A stretch of DNA of 64,000 bases from Lachnospiraceae bacterium. GTDB taxonomy: Bacteria > Bacillota > Clostridia > Lachnospirales > Lachnospiraceae. The stretch spans positions 154,851-218,850 of the forward strand of contig JAAUZV010000007.1 in NCBI GenBank assembly GCA_014804425.1. The letters are read 5' to 3'. The notes beneath the pieces were generated by a model. That model saw only the letters and a program-made list of their open reading frames with translations, was not told the DNA's origin and ran no database searches. Positions 43,198-50,603 of this stretch are shown in pieces; positions within the stretch are counted from its first letter, which is position 1; each line of letters begins with the position of its first letter. Made by a program: the position numbers and the translations under genes.

Positions 43198-44976
43198 CTA
43201 AGGAATATCCGATGTTCCCATTAATGTGTTTTGGCGCGCCTCATTCTGGGTGATAGCGCCGGCAAGATCATAGGCAAGGATCTTCTCATAGTCAAGCGCG
43301 TTAAGCCGGGCGCGCATTTCTTCATGATAACGGTAAAACGTATCTTCATCCTCCGCAAAAACCATCCGCCATGAATAATCCGTAATGACAGAACGGCATT
43401 GGTTGCGGATGATGTTAAGCTCGTTCGTTTCCTCCTCGGCGACATAGTCTACGCCGGGCGCGAGAAGGAGCATATCATGCGCTGAAAGATATGTTACGGC
43501 ATTCGTACTGCCGGTATATGCCTGCCAGTCAAGGACCAACGGCGTGACTGCGATCGGTTCTTGATAGGATGGCCAAAGCCGATAGCTGTATGAATAACCA
43601 TCCGGTGAAAGCTCCGTCGGTGAAACCGCCTTATAATTGAGCGCGGAGATACCGTCGGCCCAGGTGCCGCCGCCCCATTCTTCCGGAACCGGCGTATCCT
43701 GATCATTAAACGCGGCCATTCCGAACTCGGTCAAAACAGGATTGCCGTCCGCGTCCAGCTCCCATGTAAGTCCCTGCGGTCCGGCAGCGGCGTTGCTGAC
43801 CTGTGCGCTGTTGACCATGATACCTTCCGGGGAGTAGAGCCAGTCAATGAAGGCGGCGAGCCGTTCAGGGTCCGCGGTGTTTCTTCCGATACAGATTACG
43901 GTTTTCTGATTGCCGTAAGGCTGGCAGCCGTAGCTGAAAATTGTCATATCGTCGATCGGCACAAGCATATATCCGCGCCCCGCCGCGCCGTTTTCAACCG
44001 TGTTATATGCCGACTGGCACTGCCACGGCCAACAGGAGTACAAAATGGAGCCGTTCGCATATTTGTTAAAAACATCGTCGTAATTCTGTACGGAGGAATC
44101 AGGATCGACGAGACCGAGCTGATTTGCGTCAAAATAAAATTTCAGAACGCGTGTATAAATTGAGACCGGGTCCGTCAAATCTTGAAAATCGGAGCCGTCT
44201 GCCTTTGCAAGAACAAAGCCGAATTCATCGTAGCCATAATAACAGCAGGGTTGTTTGACGGCGTTCATCATATTGCCGTCCCAATTCTTAAAAAAAGAAA
44301 AGGCGTAGGTGGGCGTACCGTCCTCCGTCTCCGGATAAAGCGCCTGCATATCTTGAAGGACGGGCAGAAGATCCTCAAGCGTATGTATGGCAGGATAACC
44401 GAGTGCGGCATAGAGATCCCAGCGCACATACGGTCCGAACGTCGGCTCGAGCACATCGCTTGGCGTATCAGCAGAAAGCGATGATATTTCGGAAGGGATT
44501 GCATATAGTCCGCTGCCGGGAAGCTTGTCATTCAAAGAGTTGATCGCGACGTCATAGCGCATGATCTGCTTGTCCTGTAAGTATGCGGACATATCCAGAA
44601 TCAGGTCGGATTCAACAAGCTCCTGTAAATGTCCTTTTTCTCCCGAGGTAATGATCAGATCGCCGAGATTGCCTGCCGCGCAGCGTGTCGCAAAAAGCGT
44701 ATCCTCGCCGCCCGTCACGTTCGGGGCAATAATATTGAGTTCCATATTAAACTTATCACGGACGATCTTGGCGAACCATCCCGATTGAATTCCCTGAAAA
44801 TTGGCAAGACAATCAAAAACGTCCACGACGATAAATTCCTCATAGGGGCATGCATCGGGATCGGTTTTAACACGGCCGCAGCCGCCAAGCGTCGGCATGA
44901 GCAGGGCGAAGCAGAGAACCGCCGCCGTGCAGAAGCGTTTATTTTTTCGGAAAAAAGGTATCATAGGAAGTTTCAT
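43198..44976 (-). CDS. second extracellular solute-binding lipoprotein
   Basis: A 592-residue substrate-binding lipoprotein. The start at 44976 (KLPMIPFFRKNKR) is preferred because a GAGGG lies about 10 bp upstream; the longer frame adds 7 codons. The lipobox is PTLGGC. The mature domain reads VVDVFDCLANFQGIQSGWFAKIVRDKFNMELNIIAPN, parallel to the first binding protein's SQLANFSGEQTGW. Later blocks (WDLYAALGYPAIHTLEDLLPVLQDM, YGPQGL-like AAGPQGLTWELDADGNPVLTEFG, YSWRMVFA) also match. No permease genes are in its operon, so it probably shares the permeases at 33133-35575. Confidence 0.92.
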   Translation of the reverse strand: MKLPMIPFFRKNKRFCTAAVLCFALLMPTLGGCGRVKTDPDACPYEEFIVVDVFDCLANFQGIQSGWFAKIVRDKFNMELNIIAPNVTGGEDTLFATRCAAGNLGDLIITSGEKGHLQELVESDLILDMSAYLQDKQIMRYDVAINSLNDKLPGSGLYAIPSEISSLSADTPSDVLEPTFGPYVRWDLYAALGYPAIHTLEDLLPVLQDMQALYPETEDGTPTYAFSFFKNWDGNMMNAVKQPCCYYGYDEFGFVLAKADGSDFQDLTDPVSIYTRVLKFYFDANQLGLVDPDSSVQNYDDVFNKYANGSILYSCWPWQCQSAYNTVENGAAGRGYMLVPIDDMTIFSYGCQPYGNQKTVICIGRNTADPERLAAFIDWLYSPEGIMVNSAQVSNAAAGPQGLTWELDADGNPVLTEFGMAAFNDQDTPVPEEWGGGTWADGISALNYKAVSPTELSPDGYSYSYRLWPSYQEPIAVTPLVLDWQAYTGSTNAVTYLSAHDMLLLAPGVDYVAEEETNELNIIRNQCRSVITDYSWRMVFAEDEDTFYRYHEEMRARLNALDYEKILAYDLAGAITQNEARQNTLMGTSDIP

Positions 44977-45005
44977 ATCATGTGACCCTCGTAACATTCT
45001 GTATC

Positions 45006-46688
45006 TTATCTATATCTGCGGCCGCTGCGCCGCCGTTTCGGCTTCCATTCGGAAGACGGGGGTGTTCTGCGTTCCCATTGCGAATGAGAGCTTCGGCGGG
45101 ATCGCCTGAAATTCAGCCCGACAGCGTCTGTCCGGACAGGCCGATTAATGCGCGCGCTTCGGTAAGCTCTGGTACGTCCCCGCCTGCGCCTGCGTTCTTT
45201 ATGACGGGAGGAAAAATAATAGCTTTTGACGTAGGCGACCAGGTAAAGGAAAACAGCGATCACGACTGCGCCGATGACCAAAACAGCCAATACCCGTTTG
45301 ATATTGACAAAAATGATCCGTGGCTCTTCCGGTTCTAATTCCGGTTCGGGAGTCGGCATCGGGATCGGAGACGGTGCCGTAACGACTTCCTCCTCCATCG
45401 TGGGCATATCCTTGAAGCTGAACGGCGTCTCCTCAAATTGGAACGGCGCCGTCATATCAAGCGCGATATCGATCGTCGCCGAGCCAACCGGCTGTCCGTG
45501 ATAAGAGTAGGAGAGCACGGCGATGGTGTCCTCGCGGTCAGTATCATAGGACAGCTCGCAGTCAAGATCTGAGAACTCGATACTGACGGGAATAACGACA
45601 TTATCATGTTGGTTGAGTGATAAAATCGCTTCTGACGAACCGAAGATGTCAATACTGGTCTCAAAGAAGTCTGTACTGTTAATGGAATACGTCGTTTCGT
45701 TTTGGGCGACATTGACGGAGTGAAAGTTGCTGAAGCCATATTCAAACAGCGCAATGGTGTCCGCAAACTGATAAGGAGACTCTTCCTTGATGATGACGCA
45801 GATCAGACGCATGCCGTCCCGCTCTGCACAGGACACTAAGGTCTGTCTGGCGCTGTCGGTGTAGCCGGTCTTGGAACCGACGAGATCTTCATATACATAT
45901 CGGCTGCCGTAACGGTTGCCCTTGATCAGGCGGTTATGGCTGGACATGATGATTTCGTCCGGTTGTCTGTCGGAGGGATAGAGCGTGTAATATGGCGTGC
46001 ATGCCATTTTACTTAACAGCTCAGAGGAAAAAAATGCCCGCGCGATCAGCGCAAGATCATACGCGCAGGTGTAATGCGCGTCATCCGGAAGACCGCTGGG
46101 ATTGACAAAATGGGAATTGACACAGCCGAGTTCGGCGGCACGCGCATTCATCATATCGGCAAAGTCGGCCATGGAACCGGCGATATGCTCCGCAACGCCA
46201 TTTGCAACCTCATTAGCGCTTGCGACCAGCACAGCGTAAAGCGCCTGCTCCATCGGAAGCGCTTCTCTTTCGTCCATGCCGATATTCGAGCCGCCGTACG
46301 GTACGGAAAACACGGCCTCATGGGACATTACGACAATCTCGTTCATAGCGCTCTGTTCCACGGCGATCAGTGCGGTCAGGAGCTTTGTCGTGCTTGCGGG
46401 ATAACCGGGTTCATAAATGTTTTTGGCATAAAGGATCGTTCCGGTATCGGCATCCATTAAAATAGCGGAATACGCACCGATCTCCGGACCTTTCGGCCAG
46501 CCTGCGATCTCGTTTGTCTGCACGGGAAGCAGCTTGCGCGCCTCGGCCTCCGCTTCATAATCGACCGGCTCCGCCGATGCAGTAAACGGCGTGGCAAGGA
46601 ACAAACAAGCGCATAGAATACCGAGGAACCATTTTTTATAAAAAGGAACGCCGCTTTTTGCGGCTGTCGTATCGAAAAAAACGTGCAT
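45006..46688 (-). CDS. dacF: D-alanyl-D-alanine carboxypeptidase (DacF/PBP5-like) with Arg-rich C-tail
   Basis: A 560-residue penicillin-binding enzyme trimming pentapeptides of peptidoglycan. The start is taken at 46688 with GGAGCGG upstream. A signal sequence (FLGILCACLFLATPFTASA) is followed by the serine-peptidase S11 domain: SxxK is ASTTKLLTALIAVE, SxN is ASANEVANGVAEH, and KTG is GSKTGYTDSARQTL. The C-terminal PBP5-like beta-domain precedes a Pro/Glu-rich linker (PTPEPELEPEEP). A true transmembrane segment (VLAVLVIGAVVIAVFLYLVAYV) replaces the usual amphipathic helix, and about 65 Arg-rich residues follow in the cytosol. Single gene. Confidence 0.92.
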   Translation of the reverse strand: MHVFFDTTAAKSGVPFYKKWFLGILCACLFLATPFTASAEPVDYEAEAEARKLLPVQTNEIAGWPKGPEIGAYSAILMDADTGTILYAKNIYEPGYPASTTKLLTALIAVEQSAMNEIVVMSHEAVFSVPYGGSNIGMDEREALPMEQALYAVLVASANEVANGVAEHIAGSMADFADMMNARAAELGCVNSHFVNPSGLPDDAHYTCAYDLALIARAFFSSELLSKMACTPYYTLYPSDRQPDEIIMSSHNRLIKGNRYGSRYVYEDLVGSKTGYTDSARQTLVSCAERDGMRLICVIIKEESPYQFADTIALFEYGFSNFHSVNVAQNETTYSINSTDFFETSIDIFGSSEAILSLNQHDNVVIPVSIEFSDLDCELSYDTDREDTIAVLSYSYHGQPVGSATIDIALDMTAPFQFEETPFSFKDMPTMEEEVVTAPSPIPMPTPEPELEPEEPRIIFVNIKRVLAVLVIGAVVIAVFLYLVAYVKSYYFSSRHKERRRRRGRTRAYRSARINRPVRTDAVGLNFRRSRRSSHSQWERRTPPSSEWKPKRRRSGRRYR

Positions 46689-46839
46689 GGGAACCGCTCC
46701 GTCAGTCAAAATAAGTTTAACTAAAAATATGATACACTATTTTACCCCAAAACCAAAGAAAAATTGTCCAAAATTTGCAAAATTTTTCAGGTCTTCTTAT
46801 ATTATGCTTTTTATTTGCACAAAAAAGGTGTAGAATACA

Positions 46840-46919
46840 AACGGATTTCTTTTAGGGAAACGAATCAAAGCGTTTCCCTAAAAGAAATCCGTTCAAAGAA
46901 TTTCCTACGGAAATTCTTT
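46840..46919. repeat. long perfect hairpin plus second hairpin upstream of trmB
   Basis: A perfect 23-bp inverted repeat (46840-46862 and 46871-46893) with an 8-base loop. Right after it is an 11-bp perfect stem (46895-46905 and 46909-46919) with a TAC loop. No T-tract follows either stem directly. The 256-bp gap between dacF and trmB otherwise shows nothing but AT-rich sequence with candidate promoters. Confidence 0.75.
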
Positions 46920-46965
46920 TGTATGAAACAGCAAGAAAATTCGATGAAGAAAGGATGTTGCCGCG

Positions 46966-47610
46966 ATGAGACTTCGCAATATTTCCGGTTCGCGCGATGT
47001 GATCGCTGAAAGTCCTTACGTTGTGCAGGAACCGCAGCAGTATCGGGGCAGATGGGCGGAGCTGTTCGGAAATCCGAATCCGATTTTTATCGAGGTCGGG
47101 ATGGGAAAAGGGCAGTTTCTTCATACGCTTGCCGCGAGGAATCCCGCAAACAATTATGTCGGTATAGAGAAGTATTCGTCAGTGCTGCTGCGCGCCATTC
47201 AGAAAATGGAGACGGAGGAGCTGCCGAATCTGAAGCTGCTGCGAATGGAGGCGGAGGAGCTTACCGCCGTGTTCGGAAAAGGAGAGGCTGCGGGCATTTA
47301 CCTGAATTTTTCCGACCCGTGGCCCAAGGACCGGCATGCGAAAAGGCGGCTCCCGTCCGCGGAGTTTCTTGCGCGCTATGATGAGATCACGGCGGAGGGC
47401 GCAAAGATCGAGTTTAAGACGGATAACCGGGCGTTGTTTGATTTTGCCTTAGAGCAGCTTCCCCGATCGGCTTGGAAGGCGGATGTGATCACTTATGATC
47501 TGCATGCGGATGAAACGCTGATGCAGGGCAATGTGATGACGGAGTACGAGGAGAAATTTTCTGCCGCAGGCAATCCGATCTGTAAATATGTGCTCACGCG
47601 CAGACTTTAA
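46966..47610 (+). CDS. trmB: tRNA (guanine46-N7)-methyltransferase TrmB
   Basis: A 214-residue SAM-dependent tRNA methyltransferase. Marks: the SAM site IFIEVGMGKGQFLHTLAARNP, then NYVGIEKYSSVLLRAIQKME, the catalytic-site NFSDPWPKDRHAKRRL, and the C-terminal TDYEEKF-type motif (here TEYEEKFSAAGNPICKY). These are all typical TrmB. Length is the usual one. It is 36 bp before mrpE, so it may be co-transcribed with the antiporter operon. Confidence 0.95.
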   Translation: MRLRNISGSRDVIAESPYVVQEPQQYRGRWAELFGNPNPIFIEVGMGKGQFLHTLAARNPANNYVGIEKYSSVLLRAIQKMETEELPNLKLLRMEAEELTAVFGKGEAAGIYLNFSDPWPKDRHAKRRLPSAEFLARYDEITAEGAKIEFKTDNRALFDFALEQLPRSAWKADVITYDLHADETLMQGNVMTEYEEKFSAAGNPICKYVLTRRL

Positions 47611-47646
47611 AATCATCAGAGCAGTCATCGGATAGGAGGAATGCGC

Positions 47647-48156
47647 ATGTTCGTATTGTTTTATTTATTATGGATCATATTGAACGGACAGCTGACCGTA
47701 GAGATTGCGCTCATCGGGCTGCCGATCTCCGTTCTTGTTTATACGTTTATCTGTAAGTTTATGGGGTATCAGGCAGGCAGCGATCTGTTTCTTGCAAGGG
47801 TGTTTTGGAAACTGATCCGTTATCTGTTCGTGCTGATCTGGGAAATTCTCAAGGCGAACGTGTTGACGATCGGAAAAGTACTGCGCTTCGGAAAAGAGGC
47901 GTCCCCCGCGATCGTGTCGTTTGACGTGACACTGAAAACGGAGGTTGGCAGGGCGCTCCTTGCGAATTCCATTACGCTCACGCCGGGAACGATCACCGTT
48001 TCGTTAAGCGACAATCATTATGTGGTGCATTGTCTGGACAAGGCGTTCGGAGAGGGGCTGGATTCCTCCGTATTTGTGCGGCTGATCGCAGATATGGAGC
48101 AGGATTATGAGCGGTTTATGTCAAAAAGAGCACGAAAGGGCGGCGAAGGAAAATGA
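47647..48156 (+). CDS. mrpE: MrpE/MbhA-like subunit of cation/proton antiporter
   Basis: A 169-residue membrane protein, first gene of the operon. The ATG at 47647 is chosen because AGGAGG (47634-47639) is 7 bp upstream; 47641 is too close. The MnhE pattern appears as LLWIILNGQLTVEIALIGLPISVLVYTFICKF, followed by LANSITLTPGTITVSL and HVHCLD-like YVVHCLDKAFGEG. Two N-terminal helices and a soluble domain are expected. The last bases overlap mrpF (ATGA). Confidence 0.92.
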   Translation: MFVLFYLLWIILNGQLTVEIALIGLPISVLVYTFICKFMGYQAGSDLFLARVFWKLIRYLFVLIWEILKANVLTIGKVLRFGKEASPAIVSFDVTLKTEVGRALLANSITLTPGTITVSLSDNHYVVHCLDKAFGEGLDSSVFVRLIADMEQDYERFMSKRARKGGEGK

Positions 48157-48491
48157 ACGGGATGTTGAACGGGCCGGAAGCGGCATATGAAATGTTATTT
48201 ACACCGGTTCTGATCATATTGGCGGTCATGATTTTTTTATGCCTGATCCGGGCGATCTTAGGCCCCCGCGTATGCGACCGTGTCGTGGCGGTCAATATGA
48301 TGGGAACGCTTGTCATTGTGACGATCGCAGTGCTGGCGTTAAAGCTGGAGGCGGGATACCTTGCGGATATTGGCATGATCTATGCCGTCTTAAGCTTTTT
48401 GGCGGTCATCGTATTGACGAAGGTGTTTATGGGTATTTACCGGGAGCATAAAGAAAAAAATACGGGAGGAAAAGACAATGGCGACGCTTGA
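48153..48491 (+). CDS. mrpF: MrpF/MbhB-like subunit
   Basis: A 112-residue protein with three helices. The MrpF motif is CLIRAILGPRVCDRVVAVNMMGTLVIVTIAVLAL, followed by YLADIGMIYAVLSFLAVIVLTK. It starts at the ATGA overlap with mrpE and overlaps mrpG by 14 bp. It is part of the small-subunit core of Mrp/Mbh complexes. Confidence 0.93.
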   Translation: MNGMLNGPEAAYEMLFTPVLIILAVMIFLCLIRAILGPRVCDRVVAVNMMGTLVIVTIAVLALKLEAGYLADIGMIYAVLSFLAVIVLTKVFMGIYREHKEKNTGGKDNGDA

Positions 48492-48897
48492 GTGGGTGCG
48501 TTTCTTCGTAGGAGCGGCGTTTCTGATAGGCGGCCTTTTGACGTTTGCGGTGGAGCTTTTGGGCGTATTCCGTTTTCGTTATGTCTTAAACAGAATGCAG
48601 ATCGCGGCGACGGGCGATACGCTGGGGATCGGATTTTCTTTGGTCGGATTAATGATCATGAGCGGATGGAATTTTACGTCTCTGAAATTTTTTCTGATCG
48701 TGGTGCTGCTATGGTTTTCTTCACCCGTGTCTTCCCATATGCTTGCGCGGCTTGAGGTCATGTCAAATCCGAATCTTGCCGCACATTGTGAGCTGCCGGA
48801 AGAGATTGCGGAAGAAAAGAGCGGGGAGGCAGGCGCAAGCGACCGGCTGGAGGCGTTTGTGGAGCTTGATCAGGGCGGAAAGGAAGAAGTAAAATGA
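48478..48897 (+). CDS. mrpG: MrpG/MbhC-like subunit
   Basis: A 139-residue subunit with three helices. The MnhG type is shown by RFFVGAAFLIGGLLTFAVELLGVFRFRYVLNRMQIAATGDTLGIG, then PVSSHMLARLEV. It has an extended acidic C-tail (about 40 residues beyond the usual end, EEIAEEKSGEAGASDRLE). It overlaps mrpF by 14 bp and the next gene by ATGA. Confidence 0.92.
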   Translation: MATLEWVRFFVGAAFLIGGLLTFAVELLGVFRFRYVLNRMQIAATGDTLGIGFSLVGLMIMSGWNFTSLKFFLIVVLLWFSSPVSSHMLARLEVMSNPNLAAHCELPEEIAEEKSGEAGASDRLEAFVELDQGGKEEVK

Positions 48898-49202
48898 CCA
48901 TTTTTATGAATATTTTGTTTTTATTTCTTTTGGTGTGTGCCATTGCCGTGAGCTTTACAAAAAATCTGTTAAACTCCATATTGGTCTATATGTCGTTCAG
49001 CTTAGTCATGGCGCTCATCTGGCTGATGCTGGAATCGCCGGATTTAGCGATCACGGAGGCAGCGGTCGGCGCGGGTGTGACGACGGTATTGTTTCTGGTC
49101 ACATTAAAAAAGCTTTACAGCGTGCACACGGGCAAGGCAATTGCATCAGAACAGGATGAGGCGGCGGAAACAGGAGAGGAGGAGAAGCCGGATGAACACT
49201 GA
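48894..49202 (+). CDS. MbhD-like subunit (DUF4040; MrpA C-terminal domain equivalent)
   Basis: A 102-residue membrane protein with three helices. The DUF4040 pattern is VCAIAVSFTKNLLNSILVYMSFSLVMALIWLMLESPDLAITEAAVGAGVTTVLFLVTLKK. In canonical Mrp this segment is the C-terminal part of MrpA; in Mbh hydrogenases it is a separate gene (MbhD), as here. PDLAITEAA(V/I)GAG is its signature, with the Glu that may be part of the ion path. It overlaps the next gene by 11 bp. Confidence 0.9.
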   Translation: MTIFMNILFLFLLVCAIAVSFTKNLLNSILVYMSFSLVMALIWLMLESPDLAITEAAVGAGVTTVLFLVTLKKLYSVHTGKAIASEQDEAAETGEEEKPDEH

Positions 49203-50136
49203 GAAGCGGTCTGTCCGGGAACGGTTTCGCGACTGGTTCTACGGGGATACACAGGCATTTGACGAGGCGATGCCGATGCGCAGACAGAAAGAGCACCGGC
49301 CGGATATAGAAGCGCAGAAAGAATATGAACGTGAGCGTGCGCGGATGCGGGAACACATCTTCAATGTGGAGCATAACTGGGAAATGTGGCTGTTTCGCAA
49401 ATGTTTTGAGATCATGGGTATTGTATTGTGCGTGCTGATGGTCTGCGTGCTGCTCATTGCAGTGTCCTATCTGCCCCCGACGGGGCATGCGGATAACCCC
49501 GCCAATAATGAGGTTTCTCAGCTCTATGTCGAGCATGGCGTTGCGGATACGGGCGCGGTCAATTCCGTGACGGGTATGATCCTATCCTACCGCGCGTTCG
49601 ATACGTTCGGTGAGACGAATGTGCTTTTTATTGCGGGCTGCTGTGTGATGATCCTGCTTTTATTGGATCATGGGGTCTTAAAGAGCTCCGCTATGGCAAA
49701 CGACCGGTTTTACGAGCCGAAAAATGATGTGATCCTGCAGCAGGTTGCGCGTATTCTTGTGCCGATCGTGTTTATTTTTTCCATCTATGTCATGCTGAAC
49801 GGGCATTTATCGCCGGGCGGCGGTTTTTCGGGCGGCGCCATGATGGGAGCGGGTATGATCTTATATACCTGTGCGTTCGGGTTTGATAAGACGCGGAAGT
49901 TTTTCGGCGAGCGCGTGTATACGGCGGTGAAGGTTACGGCGCTTGTGCTTTACGGCGTCATGATCACTTATTACTATATTATGGGTGCGAACGGGCTTGA
50001 GAATCATATTCCGCTCGGAACGCCGGGTGCAATCTTAAGCGCGGGACTCATCCTGCCGATCAATCTGGTCGTCGGGCTGCAGGTGGCGTGTACGATGTAC
50101 GCGTTTTATGCGCTGTTTCGGCGCGGCGGGTTTTAA
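49192..50136 (+). CDS. mrpB: fused MbhE-like/MrpB (MnhB) subunit with N-terminal extension
   Basis: A 314-residue protein. The ATG at 49192 (NTEKRSVRERFRDWFYG) is used since GGAGGAG lies upstream; the longer frame to 49141 lies in the previous gene. Residues about 1-70 are soluble and very charged. Helix 1 (LCVLMVCVLLIAVSYLPP) and the following TGMILSYRAFDTFGETNVLFIAGCCVMILLL match the MbhE-like (MrpA C-end) region. The last about 130 residues are MnhB: VPIVFIFSIYVMLNGHLSPGGGFSGGAMMGAGMI. So it joins two functions that are separate genes in Mbh. Confidence 0.88.
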   Translation: MNTEKRSVRERFRDWFYGDTQAFDEAMPMRRQKEHRPDIEAQKEYERERARMREHIFNVEHNWEMWLFRKCFEIMGIVLCVLMVCVLLIAVSYLPPTGHADNPANNEVSQLYVEHGVADTGAVNSVTGMILSYRAFDTFGETNVLFIAGCCVMILLLLDHGVLKSSAMANDRFYEPKNDVILQQVARILVPIVFIFSIYVMLNGHLSPGGGFSGGAMMGAGMILYTCAFGFDKTRKFFGERVYTAVKVTALVLYGVMITYYYIMGANGLENHIPLGTPGAILSAGLILPINLVVGLQVACTMYAFYALFRRGGF

Positions 50137-50172
50137 GGCGCGAAACGGACAAAGCGGAAACGGAGGAAGCGC

Positions 50173-50547
50173 ATGGGAGACAATTTATTTGCAAATTACG
50201 GTGAAGTGGTCGCGATGCTGTTGTTCGGCATCGGTTTTGCCAATTTACTGCTTCAAAAGAATCTGATCAAAAAGATCATCGGGTTAAATGTCATGGATTC
50301 GGCGATTTATCTTTTTCTGGCATTAAAGGGTTATATTATAGGGCGGATCGACCCGATCATCATAGACGGGGATCTGAATGCGGAGCGTTATATCAATCCC
50401 GTTCCGAGCGGACTGGTTCTGACGGGAATCGTTGTGTCCGTATCCGTCACCGCGTTGATGCTTTCCTTAACGATCCGTTTATATCAGCGGTATCACACGG
50501 TAGATTTAGATGAGATTTCCATCCTTCTGCGAAAAGAAGGAAAATGA
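50173..50547 (+). CDS. mrpC: MrpC/MbhG (NuoK-like) subunit
   Basis: A 124-residue, three-helix NuoK-like subunit. It has LLFGIGFANLLLQKNLIKKIIGLNVMDSAIYLFLALKG and a later helix LTGIVVSVSVTALMLSLTIRLY. The sequence before the last helix (DPIIIDGDLNAERYINPVPSGLVLTGIV) is the common MrpC type (PLPQALVLTAIVI). The pattern and place between mrpB and mrpD fit well. A GGAGG lies upstream. Confidence 0.93.
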   Translation: MGDNLFANYGEVVAMLLFGIGFANLLLQKNLIKKIIGLNVMDSAIYLFLALKGYIIGRIDPIIIDGDLNAERYINPVPSGLVLTGIVVSVSVTALMLSLTIRLYQRYHTVDLDEISILLRKEGK

Positions 50548-50603
50548 GAAAATGTACCTGCGCTGTCATCGCGCGGATAGATAAGAATGAGTGAGGGATG
50601 ATC

